From Oscillospiraceae bacterium (lineage in GTDB: Bacteria; Bacillota; Clostridia; Oscillospirales; Ruminococcaceae): a DNA stretch of 8,170 nt. Where the stretch lies: positions 1 to 8,170 of the forward strand of contig JAIEDJ010000157.1 in assembly GCA_029068025.1 (NCBI GenBank). The letters are read 5' to 3'. The position numbers were made by a program, and so were the translations under genes. Positions 1 to 5,326 of this stretch are shown piece after piece. Positions within the stretch are counted from its first letter, which is position 1. Every line of letters starts with the position of its first letter. The notes beneath the pieces were generated by a model, which worked only from the letters and a program-made list of their open reading frames with translations, was not told the DNA's origin and did not search any database.

Positions 1-106
1 CAGTATTACTGCGTCGCTTTCGGCAGCGTTTTGCCGCAGGCATAATGCGCTGACTGAAAAATCCGACTGCGCAATCGAACGACAATAATTGTGCGGTATT
101 GCCTTA

Positions 107-135
107 ATTATATCACACTCTTCCCTTTTTTTCAA
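107..135 (-). promoter_or_regulatory. Divergent promoter pointing left
   Basis: Read on the minus strand there is a TTGAAA -35 box (130-135) and a perfect TATAAT -10 box (107-112), separated by exactly 17 bases. Transcription would start near position 100 and run off the left edge of the window. An imperfect candidate operator, ACAATAATTGT (82-92), lies just downstream of the predicted start. No convincing ribosome binding site or start codon follows before position 1. A minus-strand ATG at 41-43 opens a frame to the edge but has no Shine-Dalgarno sequence, so it is not called. The gene served lies outside the window. Confidence 0.6.
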
Positions 136-194
136 GGCACTTTTCAATATTGCCTCGTCAAATTTAAAAAAGATGTATTTTTTTATTATACCCC

Positions 195-223
195 TTGCAT
201 TTTACCAAAAAATGATGTATAAT
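195..223 (+). promoter_or_regulatory. Promoter of the terD gene
   Basis: TTGCAT (195-200) and TATAAT (218-223) are separated by 17 bases, which is a near-consensus housekeeping sigma-A promoter. Transcription should start near 230 and give a leader of about 35 bases before the terD start. The promoter lies back to back with the leftward one at 107-135, with about 60 AT-rich bases between the two -35 boxes. Confidence 0.72.
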
Positions 224-264
224 ATTTATGTAACAATGTTAACAAATCATCGGAGGACAAAAAT

Positions 265-858
265 ATGTCGGTTAATCTTCAAAAAGGACAAAAGGTAGAC
301 CTTACAAAGGGCAACGCGGGACTTAAAACTCTTGTCGTAGGCTTGGGCTGGGACGAAGCTCCAAAAAAATTCTCCTTGTTCGGCAAGCGTGACGAGGACA
401 TAGACTGCGACGCTTCCGCTTTGCTTATCAATACGAATTCCGGAAAGCTTTCCGGGCCCGTTGACGTTGTGTACTACGGTCAGCTTATGCACAGAAGCGG
501 AGCTGTCCGCCACTGCGGCGACAACCTCACGGGAGCAGGCGACGGCGATGACGAGCAGATCATCGTGGAGCTTACAAAGGTTCCGGCTGATTTCTCTAAA
601 ATAGTGTTTGTTGTCACGATCTATCAGGCTGTTGAGCGCAGACAGAATTTCGGGATGATCCGCAACGCGTTTATCAGAATTGTTGACGCAGACAACGGCA
701 CGGAGCTTTGCAAGTACAATCTTTCCGAAAACTATGACGGAAAGACTGCCATGATCTTCGGCGAGGTATACAGATATAACAACGAATGGAAGTTCGGCGC
801 TATCGGCGAACCTACCAACGACAACGGTATCGCTCAGATCGCCGCGAGATTCCAGTAA
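265..858 (+). CDS. terD: TerD-family calcium-binding stress / tellurium-resistance protein
   Basis: This 197-residue protein has the full length of the TerD/TerZ/TerE family. Family hallmarks are visible in order: VNLQKGQKVDLTK at the N-terminus (3-15), GLGWD (26-30), an acidic DIDCDASA segment (45-51), the HCGDNLTGAGDGDDE acidic loop (83-97), RRQNFGMIRNAFIRIVD (125-141), and the FGEVYRYNNEWKFGAIG block (165-181). In characterised relatives the Asp-rich segments bind calcium. The protein is cytoplasmic or membrane-associated and is tied to tellurite, phage or envelope stress tolerance, but its exact biochemistry is not settled. The start at 265 has a CGGAGG ribosome binding site (251-256) and a promoter 42 bases upstream. 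No TerC, TerB or other Ter partner lies in the window, so this copy may act alone or with genes to the left. Confidence 0.95.
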   Translation: MSVNLQKGQKVDLTKGNAGLKTLVVGLGWDEAPKKFSLFGKRDEDIDCDASALLINTNSGKLSGPVDVVYYGQLMHRSGAVRHCGDNLTGAGDGDDEQIIVELTKVPADFSKIVFVVTIYQAVERRQNFGMIRNAFIRIVDADNGTELCKYNLSENYDGKTAMIFGEVYRYNNEWKFGAIGEPTNDNGIAQIAARFQ

Positions 859-936
859 GCTCCGGATCGATAAGATCACTAAAAACGACGGAACGTCATT
901 GAAGAAATTTATACAATTGATTTTGGAGGGTTTATT

Positions 937-1080
937 ATGGCTAAGAAGCTTGTTTTGATCTCTGGCATCATCACCATCGCGGCAATGGCCGCTGCGGCTG
1001 TCGCATATTTTCTTGTAGGAAAGACCAACCTGTTCGACAAGTGGGAGTTGGACATTGACGACGATGACATTATCTTATAA
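937..1080 (+). CDS. Small single-pass membrane protein with acidic tail
   Basis: This is a 47-residue reading frame with a strong GGAGGG ribosome binding site (925-930) six bases before the ATG. After a short basic start (MAKK) a hydrophobic, Ala/Ile-rich segment spans about residues 5-27, enough for one membrane helix. It is followed by VGKTNLFDKWELDI and a run of four aspartates before IIL. The basic N-terminus suggests the tail faces outside, or that the helix acts as an uncleaved signal anchor. It lies 78 bases after terD with no terminator between, so the two are probably co-transcribed, and a terminator-like hairpin follows at 1105-1140. I do not recognise the family. The ribosome binding site, the membrane segment and the operon position support a real gene. 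Confidence 0.68.
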   Translation: MAKKLVLISGIITIAAMAAAAVAYFLVGKTNLFDKWELDIDDDDIIL

Positions 1081-1104
1081 TATCTGATCATCGGAATTAT
1101 ATAA

Positions 1105-1140
1105 ATTCCGCAGCGTGTAAAAGCGGTGCGGGATTTTGTG
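1105..1140 (+). terminator. Probable terminator after the terD operon
   Basis: CCGCAGCG (1108-1115) pairs with CGGTGCGG (1124-1131) with one G-G mismatch. The stem extends outward by a wobble and two A/T pairs, the loop is 8 bases, and the stem runs into ATTTTGTGTGT. The T-tract is short, so termination may be partial. An upstream hairpin, CGGAATT (1092-1098) with AATTCCG (1104-1110), shares bases 1105-1110 with this stem, so the two cannot form together. Confidence 0.5.
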
Positions 1141-1205
1141 TGTCTAAAAACATATCGGGCTGTAAAGCTCCATTATTGGCAGTCCGATCACATTACGGAG
1201 ATATT

Positions 1206-1682
1206 ATGCACGAAAACAAAACCAATGCCATGCGTATGCTGGACAAGCTCAGGATCCCATATGTATCCCATACTTATGAATGTGAGGAATTTACGGACGG
1301 AGTACATATAGCACACCTTCTCGGACAAGACTGCGCGCGTGTTTTCAAAACACTGATAACTGCGGCAAAAAGCGGAAAATATTATGTGTTCGCGGTACCG
1401 GTTGAGAAGGAAATGGATCTGAAAAAGTGCGCTGCCGTTGTCGGAGAAAAAGCGCTCTCCCCTATCCATGTCAAGGACATTCAGTCGGTCACGGGATACA
1501 TTCGCGGCGGATGCTCGCCTATCGGAATGAAAAAGCAGTTCCGCACAGTGATCCATGAAAGCGCAAAGGAGTTCGACACTATAATAGTCAGCGGCGGAAG
1601 GCTGGGATTACAGTTGGAAATGACGCCTGAAAACCTTGTAAAAGCCTGCTCGGGAGAGTTCGCGGATATTATTTTAAGATAA
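1206..1682 (+). CDS. ybaK: Cys-tRNA(Pro)/Cys-tRNA(Cys) deacylase, YbaK/ProX family
   Basis: This 158-residue protein matches the usual 155-160 residue size of YbaK. The family removes cysteine wrongly attached to tRNA(Pro), acting in trans as a cytoplasmic proofreading enzyme beside prolyl-tRNA synthetase. Visible hallmarks are KTNAMRMLDKLRIPY (5-19), RVFKTLI (45-51) with the conserved functional lysine at 48, YVFAVPVEKEMDLKK (60-74), the GGCSPIGMKK signature (101-110), and VSGGRLGLQLEMTPENLV (128-145). The start at 1206 was chosen because CGGAG (1196-1200) precedes it at proper spacing and because relatives begin just before KTNAMR. The in-frame GTG at 1140 lies inside the upstream terminator. 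No clear promoter was found, so partial read-through from the terD unit is possible. The gene ends at a strong terminator. Confidence 0.93.
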   Translation: MHENKTNAMRMLDKLRIPYVSHTYECEEFTDGVHIAHLLGQDCARVFKTLITAAKSGKYYVFAVPVEKEMDLKKCAAVVGEKALSPIHVKDIQSVTGYIRGGCSPIGMKKQFRTVIHESAKEFDTIIVSGGRLGLQLEMTPENLVKACSGEFADIILR

Positions 1683-1720
1683 AAAATACGCCGCAGCTGC
1701 CAAACAGCCGCGGCGTTTTT
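1681..1720. terminator. Bidirectional intrinsic terminator shared by convergent genes
   Basis: CGCCGC-A-GCTG (1689-1699) pairs with CAGC-C-GCGGCG (1705-1715): ten base pairs, one internal A/C mismatch and a five-base loop. Rightward transcription meets TTTTT (1716-1720) after the stem. Leftward transcription meets six Ts (complement of 1681-1686) two bases after the stem. It therefore serves ybaK from the left and the Cys-rich minus-strand gene from the right. Its first A overlaps the ybaK stop codon. Confidence 0.88.
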
Positions 1721-1851
1721 ACTTGGGATGATAGCGCAAATACCGATCCCGCTTTAGATCATCGAACAAATTGTGATTACTTTCGCTCAGCGATCTGTTC
1801 CTATACCGGAAACTCTGAGCGGGATAAGTATGACGCGCTTAGCGGACTAAA

Positions 1852-2001
1852 TCAGCAGCCGCATCCGCAGCCGTTGTTGTTGCCGCAGCCACAGCCGCAG
1901 TCGTTCTGGTTGGAAGTTCCGTTGTTTCCGCAGCAGGAGAAGAGAAGGATCAGGATGATGATCCAGCAGCAGCTGTTGTTACCAAAATTCATACCACACA
2001 T
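1852..2001 (-). CDS. Cys/Gly/Asn-rich small membrane-type protein (49 aa)
   Basis: This is a 49-residue protein with 11 cysteines: C2, C11, C12, C23, C24, C35, C37, C39, C45, C47 and C49. It has three parts: a short Asn/Gly-rich head, a hydrophobic helix WIIILILLFS (13-22) flanked on each side by a CC pair, and a tail of two CGCGC clusters separated by Gly/Asn linkers, the last of which ends the protein. The start at 2001 has an ideal AAGGAGG (2010-2016, minus strand) eight bases upstream; a longer in-frame start at 2067 has no such site. Similar tiny Cys-rich proteins occur in Clostridia under uninformative names. The pattern suggests metal or thiol chemistry, or cross-linking on a membrane or spore surface, but that is inference and I assign no function. 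Confidence 0.72.
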   Translation of the reverse strand: MCGMNFGNNSCCWIIILILLFSCCGNNGTSNQNDCGCGCGNNNGCGCGC

Positions 2002-2040
2002 AGTATGTGCCTCCTTAAATAATAACTGTTGAAACCTCGC

Positions 2041-2055
2041 GCTCCCCTGTGGAGC
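2041..2055 (-). promoter_or_regulatory. Small hairpin in the leader of the Cys-rich gene
   Basis: GCTCC (2041-2045) and GGAGC (2051-2055) form a perfect five-base stem with a five-base loop. It lies about 25 bases upstream of the AAGGAGG site of the minus-strand small gene. It could stabilise the leader RNA or modulate translation; the stem is short, so this is tentative. Confidence 0.3.
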
Positions 2056-2074
2056 TTTCCGTTTCACAGTACAT

Positions 2075-2105
2075 ATTATGCGGGTATAAAAAAATGGTTA
2101 CAGCC
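2075..2105 (-). promoter_or_regulatory. Possible proximal promoter of the Cys-rich gene
   Basis: On the minus strand CATAAT (2075-2080) has CTGTAA (2098-2103) 17 bases upstream. The -35 match to TTGACA is only three of six. The upstream element extends to CTGTAACC, close to the heptamer repeated at 2279-2329, which suggests a shared activator in place of a true -35 box. The -10 can also be read as CATAATA, which fits the -10 of forespore sigma factors, but no matching -35 is present. A start near 2068 would give a leader of about 67 bases. Confidence 0.3.
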
Positions 2106-2132
2106 GAATATCAGATCTCGAAAAAAATTCGG

Positions 2133-2174
2133 AAAACGCAAATGCGCCGTCCGGGGAATGAACGGCGCATGCGC
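2133..2174 (-). terminator. Minus-strand terminator-like hairpin upstream of the Cys-rich gene
   Basis: ATGCGCCGT (2142-2150) and ACGGCGCAT (2162-2170) form a perfect nine-base stem with an 11-base loop. Two further C-G pairs (2138-2139 with 2173-2174) extend it past a weak interior step. On the minus strand the stem is followed at once by TTTT (complement of 2133-2136), and a second T-run lies further on. On the plus strand the nearest T-run is about 18 bases away, so the minus direction fits better. It sits about 35 bases downstream of the predicted minus-strand start near 2209. Confidence 0.5.
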
Positions 2175-2215
2175 ATGATTGGAGGATTGATTTTTTTGCT
2201 TTTCTCTATGTTCTT

Positions 2216-2244
2216 ATTGTATCACAACCGCTTAAAAAAATCAA
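2216..2244 (-). promoter_or_regulatory. Minus-strand promoter for the Cys-rich gene leader or a short RNA
   Basis: On the minus strand TTGATT (2239-2244) is followed after exactly 17 bases by TACAAT (2216-2221), and TGA directly before the -10 makes it an extended -10 element. Transcription would start near 2209. The RNA would meet the hairpin at 2133-2174 after about 35 bases. It could end there as a roughly 75-base RNA, or read through as a 208-base leader to the small gene starting at 2001. Confidence 0.55.
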
Positions 2245-2278
2245 TAATTATGACAACATTGTAACCATTTTTTTAAAA

Positions 2279-2333
2279 TTGTAACCTTTTTGTAACCTTT
2301 TTGTAACCTTTTTGTAATAATTTTGTAACCTTT
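2279..2333 (+). repeat. Five direct TTGTAAC-N4 repeats, 11-bp period
   Basis: The heptamer TTGTAAC occurs at 2279, 2290, 2301 and 2323, and TTGTAAT at 2312. All five are exactly 11 bp apart with four-base spacers (CTTT four times, AATT once). A further TTGTAAC lies at 2259, 20 bp upstream. Seven-plus-four direct repeats with an 11-bp period are the layout of binding sites for PhoB/PhoP/OmpR-type response regulators. The heptamer is not the classic pho box, so the regulator is unknown. The array points toward the operon promoter at 2400. Confidence 0.72.
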
Positions 2334-2362
2334 TCACTTCTAATCTGAAAGAAAGGTGAAAA
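2331..2362. repeat. Inverted repeat between the heptamer array and the operon promoter
   Basis: TTTTCAC (2331-2337) and GTGAAAA (2356-2362) are a perfect seven-base inverted repeat separated by 18 bases. It lies between the direct repeats and the extended -10 promoter, where an operator could sit. No T-run follows, so it is not a terminator. Confidence 0.35.
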
Positions 2363-2396
2363 ATTTAAAAAAAGTCTAGCCAAATCATATATATTG

Positions 2397-2405
2397 TGGT
2401 ATAAT
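2397..2405 (+). promoter_or_regulatory. Extended -10 promoter of the desulfurase-thiI-sortase operon
   Basis: TGG-TATAAT (2397-2405) is a perfect -10 box with the TGn extension. No good -35 lies 16-18 bases upstream (the region reads around TAGCCA), as is common for extended -10 or activator-dependent promoters. Transcription should start near 2412 and give a leader of about 80 bases to the start at 2492. The heptamer array ends about 65 bp upstream, a possible site for an activator. Confidence 0.6.
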
Positions 2406-2491
2406 ATAAGATGTATAATAGCGAGTATATATGAAGATGAAACAGCAAGTTCAAGGATCTTCAAATTTAATTATAAGGATCAGACAAACAT

Positions 2492-3610
2492 ATGATATAT
2501 CTGGATAACGCCGCCACCACAAAGCCGTGCCCGGAGTGTCGGACGGCGGTGGCTCGGGCAATGGAAAATTCTTTCGGGAACGCAAGCTCACTGCACGGGC
2601 TTGGCACCGATTCCCTTCAAATAATTTCGCGTACAAAAAGAACGCTGCTTTCCGCGCTTTCGGGGACAAAAACTCCGCTCGAGGGCGAGATAATTTTTAC
2701 CTCGGGCGCTACTGAGAGCAACAACACCGCCCTGCTCGGCTCGGCTCACAGATTTTTACACAGATCAAACAAGTCAAATAAGATCGTCACTACGGCGATC
2801 GAGCATCCGTCTGTGGCGAAAAATATCCTGCGGTTCGAGGAAGACGGCTATGAGATTACTCGGCTTGCACCCAAAGACAGTGCGGACTTCGTTGAATCGC
2901 TGGTCAATGCCGTGGACGAGAATACAGTTCTGCTGTCGGCGATGGCGGTAAACAACGAAACGGGCTTTGCAATCGACATTCCATATTTATATAAGGAAGT
3001 CAAACGGAAAAATCCAAAGACGATAGTGCACGTCGACGCGGTTCAGGGATTCCTCAAGGTTCCGCTGGACGGCGACCTGATCAGCGTTTCCGGACATAAA
3101 GTTCACTCCACAAAAGGAATAGGCGCTCTCTATATTAAAAAAGGAGAACATATTCTTCCTTTGCTTAGCGGCGGCGGTCAGCAGCACAACCTGCGTTCGG
3201 GAACCGAACCGATCGAGCTTATCGCGGGCTTTGAGGCTGCGATAAAAGCGTATAAAGGAACTCATGAACATTTTTCAGAGCTGAAAAACTACCTGCTCGA
3301 AAGGCTCTCGAAAATGAACGATATCGGAATTAATTCCAAGGAAGATTGCCTGCCGAATATCGTGAATTTCAGCGTTCGCGGTGTGCGTTCGGAGATCATG
3401 CTCCATTCTCTCGAGGAAGGCGAGATCTATGTGTCAAATGGTTCGGCTTGCTCAAAAGGAAAAAAGAGCGAGGTTCTGACCGCGTTCGGAGTTTCGGACA
3501 AGGACGCGGACTGCGCAGTGCGAGTTTCGTTCTGCGCGGAGAATACCGCCGCCGAGGTTGACGCGCTCTGCAATAAAATAGAAAAGACAATTGAAAGGGT
3601 ACGGCGATGA
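2492..3610 (+). CDS. Cysteine desulfurase (NifS/IscS family) dedicated to ThiI
   Basis: This PLP enzyme takes sulfur from cysteine as an enzyme-bound persulfide and gives alanine. Its 372 residues fit the short NifS-like group. Hallmarks are the N-terminal IYLDNAATTKP (2-12), the TSGATESNNTA cofactor loop (70-80), EHPS with the ring-stacking His105, NNETG (154-158), VDAVQG (181-186), SGHK with the PLP lysine K203, SGGGQQHNLRSGTEP (226-240), and NGSACSKGK with the persulfide cysteine C320. The N-terminus fixes the start. The ribosome binding site AAGGA (2475-2479) is about 12 bases away, which is long and suggests modest initiation. The stop overlaps the thiI start as ATGA, implying coupled translation. 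B. subtilis has the same pairing (called nifZ-thiI there), so the main job is probably sulfur supply for tRNA thiolation. Confidence 0.95.
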   Translation: MIYLDNAATTKPCPECRTAVARAMENSFGNASSLHGLGTDSLQIISRTKRTLLSALSGTKTPLEGEIIFTSGATESNNTALLGSAHRFLHRSNKSNKIVTTAIEHPSVAKNILRFEEDGYEITRLAPKDSADFVESLVNAVDENTVLLSAMAVNNETGFAIDIPYLYKEVKRKNPKTIVHVDAVQGFLKVPLDGDLISVSGHKVHSTKGIGALYIKKGEHILPLLSGGGQQHNLRSGTEPIELIAGFEAAIKAYKGTHEHFSELKNYLLERLSKMNDIGINSKEDCLPNIVNFSVRGVRSEIMLHSLEEGEIYVSNGSACSKGKKSEVLTAFGVSDKDADCAVRVSFCAENTAAEVDALCNKIEKTIERVRR

Positions 3611-4803
3611 AGGAGATCATTCTTGCAAAATACGGAGAGATTGCGCTTAAAGGCGACAACCGCAGCACGTTTGAGGATATGCTCATGCGCAACATTAAGC
3701 GTCGGCTGAAAGCTGTCGGAAGGTTCGAGCTTACGCGCAGACAATCCACTATATATGTAAACCCGCTTGACGATGACTGCGATATAGACCGCGCGGTCGA
3801 GTGCATGAAAAAGATCTTCGGCATAGGCGCAATACAGCGCTGCGCCGTATTCCCGAAGGACTTTTCGGCTGTTACCGCGAATCTTAAGGAGTACCTCAAT
3901 GACGCGCTGAGCAATGCCAAGACCTTTAAGGTAGAAGCAAAGCGCTCCGACAAAACGTTCCCGATGAACTCGCCTATGATACAGCAGCAGCTCGGCGACG
4001 CAGTATTGGATGCGTTTCCTCATCTGGGCGTGGATGTACACGAGCCCGAGGTCACTGTTCGGCTTGAGATCCGGGACAACGGCGCGTATCTGTCGGCACT
4101 TCGCATAATCGGAGCTGGCGGAATGCCCGTCGGCAGCAGCGGCAAGGCGCTGCTTATGCTGTCGGGCGGCATAGATTCCCCCGTTGCGGGATATATGATG
4201 GCAAAGCGCGGCTTGACAGTGGATTGTATCCACTACATAAGCCCGCCCTACACCTCTGAACGCGCCCAATTAAAGGTCGAAAAGCTCTGCGAGGAAATGA
4301 CCGGGTTCAGCGGCGACACGCGCTTCTACTGCGTACCGTTTACCGAGATACAGGAAGCGCTGCGCGACAACTGCCCCGAGGAATACTTCACGGTGCTTAT
4401 GCGCAGGCTGATGGTCAAGATAGCAAATAAGATCTGCGGGCGCGACGGCTACGGTGCGATCATCACAGGCGAGAGCTTAGCGCAGGTTGCCAGCCAGACG
4501 CTCCCCGCACTGTACTGCACCAACGCCGCAGCGGAGTTCCCCGTGTTCAGACCGCTTATCGGTATGGATAAGATCGAGATCACGGAGATATCAAGGAAGA
4601 TCGGGACATATGAAACGTCGATCATGCCCTATGAGGATTGCTGTACGGTGTTCTCGCCGAAGCACCCGCGCACCCATCCGAAGATCGAAGACGTGCTTGC
4701 CGCCGAGCAGTCATATGATTTCGACAGCATGATCGAGGAAGCGGTCACGAAAACCGAAGTTAAACGCTTCAAATACGGAGAGAGGACAGTGTTCTTGGAA
4801 TGA
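3607..4803 (+). CDS. thiI: tRNA 4-thiouridine synthase ThiI (no rhodanese domain)
   Basis: ThiI adenylates uridine 8 of tRNA and replaces its oxygen with sulfur to make s4U, a near-UV sensor base. Domains in order are an N-terminal ferredoxin-like region (about 1-60), a THUMP tRNA-binding domain (about 60-165), and a PP-loop ATP pyrophosphatase domain with LMLSGGIDSPVAGY (183-196). Further motifs are HYISPPYTSERA (209-220), GESLAQVASQT (288-298), and a CC pair at 345-346, where the catalytic cysteine is expected, followed by TVFSPKHPRTHP. At 398 residues it lacks the C-terminal rhodanese domain of E. coli ThiI, so persulfide must come directly from the desulfurase encoded just upstream. Whether it also feeds thiazole synthesis cannot be told; in Bacillus-type proteins this is not expected. 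It overlaps both neighbours by four bases. Confidence 0.96.
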   Translation: MKEIILAKYGEIALKGDNRSTFEDMLMRNIKRRLKAVGRFELTRRQSTIYVNPLDDDCDIDRAVECMKKIFGIGAIQRCAVFPKDFSAVTANLKEYLNDALSNAKTFKVEAKRSDKTFPMNSPMIQQQLGDAVLDAFPHLGVDVHEPEVTVRLEIRDNGAYLSALRIIGAGGMPVGSSGKALLMLSGGIDSPVAGYMMAKRGLTVDCIHYISPPYTSERAQLKVEKLCEEMTGFSGDTRFYCVPFTEIQEALRDNCPEEYFTVLMRRLMVKIANKICGRDGYGAIITGESLAQVASQTLPALYCTNAAAEFPVFRPLIGMDKIEITEISRKIGTYETSIMPYEDCCTVFSPKHPRTHPKIEDVLAAEQSYDFDSMIEEAVTKTEVKRFKYGERTVFLE

Positions 4804-5324
4804 TAGATGAGATCAGATCCATGAAGCTTCAACATAATTTAAAAAAGCTGGTCAAGGAGTGTACCGGGCGAGGAATTAAAGTAGCGACAGCCGAGAGCTG
4901 CACCGGCGGAATGATCTCCGAATGGATAACCTCCGTTCCGGGCAGCAGCGCTGTGATAGAGTTCGGTATCTGCTCCTATTCCAACAGGATAAAGCACAAG
5001 ATCCTCGGTGTTTCGGAGGAAACGCTTGAAAAATACACCGAATACAGCATTCAGTGCGCCGAGGAAATGGCAAAAGGTGCGCTCAAGGTATCCGGCGCGG
5101 ACTTCGCGGTATCGACTACCGGGATAGCGGGACCCTCGGGCGGAACAGACAAGGATCCCGTCGGCACCGTATATATATGCGTCTGCGATAAGCACTCAGC
5201 CGTAACGCGGCGTTTCGTGTTTGACGGTGAGTTCTTCGCGCTCTCCCGGAACGAGATCCGTATCAAAGCAGCAAAAGCGGCATTAAAAATGCTTCTGAAT
5301 AAAATTACCGAAAGGGGAAAATAA
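4800..5324 (+). CDS. pncC: CinA C-terminal-domain protein, NMN amidohydrolase (PncC) type
   Basis: This 174-residue stand-alone CinA C-terminal domain fits the family (about 160-170). Such proteins deamidate nicotinamide mononucleotide to nicotinate mononucleotide, which recycles NMN into NAD. Visible motifs are VATAESCTGGMIS (28-40) with the conserved Ser33 and Thr35, a VPGSSAV-FG block (47-56), and STTGIAGPSGGTDKDPVGTVYI (105-126). The final helix carries SRNEIRIKAAKAAL (149-162), where the family has its conserved arginine region. The ATG overlaps the thiI stop as ATGA, indicating translational coupling; an in-frame ATG at 4821 is an alternative but has no better ribosome binding site. The N-terminal molybdopterin-like domain of full CinA is absent. 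The activity is inferred from the family. Confidence 0.9.
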   Translation: MIDEIRSMKLQHNLKKLVKECTGRGIKVATAESCTGGMISEWITSVPGSSAVIEFGICSYSNRIKHKILGVSEETLEKYTEYSIQCAEEMAKGALKVSGADFAVSTTGIAGPSGGTDKDPVGTVYICVCDKHSAVTRRFVFDGEFFALSRNEIRIKAAKAALKMLLNKITERGK

Positions 5325-5326
5325 CC

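Larger units (their letters stand above)
2087..2275. repeat. 16-bp perfect inverted repeat bracketing a 157-bp segment
   Basis: TAAAAAAATGGTTACA (2087-2102) is the exact reverse complement of TGTAACCATTTTTTTA (2260-2275). The pair encloses the minus-strand promoter (2216-2244) and the terminator-like hairpin (2133-2174). A smaller inverted pair, CCGAAT (2104-2109) and ATTCGG (2127-2132), lies just inside the left arm. Both arms carry the TGTAACC core found in the neighbouring heptamer array, so they may be two opposed binding sites. No target-site duplication flanks the arms. Confidence 0.6.

Noticed and set aside
1..43. Partial minus-strand gene from the ATG at 41-43
   Set aside because: The frame is open to the edge but there is no ribosome binding site and only 14 codons are visible, too little to call.
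247..879. Open minus-strand frame of 210 codons across terD
   Set aside because: It is the antisense shadow of terD: no family resemblance, no ribosome binding site, and the plus-strand protein matches TerD along its whole length.
1140..1205. N-terminal extension of YbaK from the GTG at 1140
   Set aside because: It begins inside a terminator-like hairpin, has no ribosome binding site, and the extra 22 residues are not part of the family. ATG 1206 has CGGAG at correct spacing.
2049..2264. Plus-strand 71-codon frame in the control region
   Set aside because: It crosses the inverted repeat arm and hairpin, has odd composition and no ribosome binding site. It is better explained as non-coding regulatory DNA.
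2087..2275. MITE or small insertion element with 16-bp terminal inverted repeats
   Set aside because: No target-site duplication flanks the arms and the arm sequence shares its core with the nearby heptamer array, so regulatory sites are likelier. A genome search for other copies would decide.
2279..2333. CRISPR array
   Set aside because: The units are 7 bases with 4-base spacers; there are no unique spacers and no cas genes.
2431..2508. 25-residue upstream reading frame overlapping the desulfurase start (MKMKQQVQGSSN...)
   Set aside because: It could be a leader peptide, but only a weak AGCGAG precedes it and its residues show no regulatory pattern such as a run of cysteine codons.
3427..4269. 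Minus-strand frame of 280 codons across the desulfurase-thiI junction
   Set aside because: It is antisense to two well-recognised genes with conserved catalytic motifs, and has no start signal.
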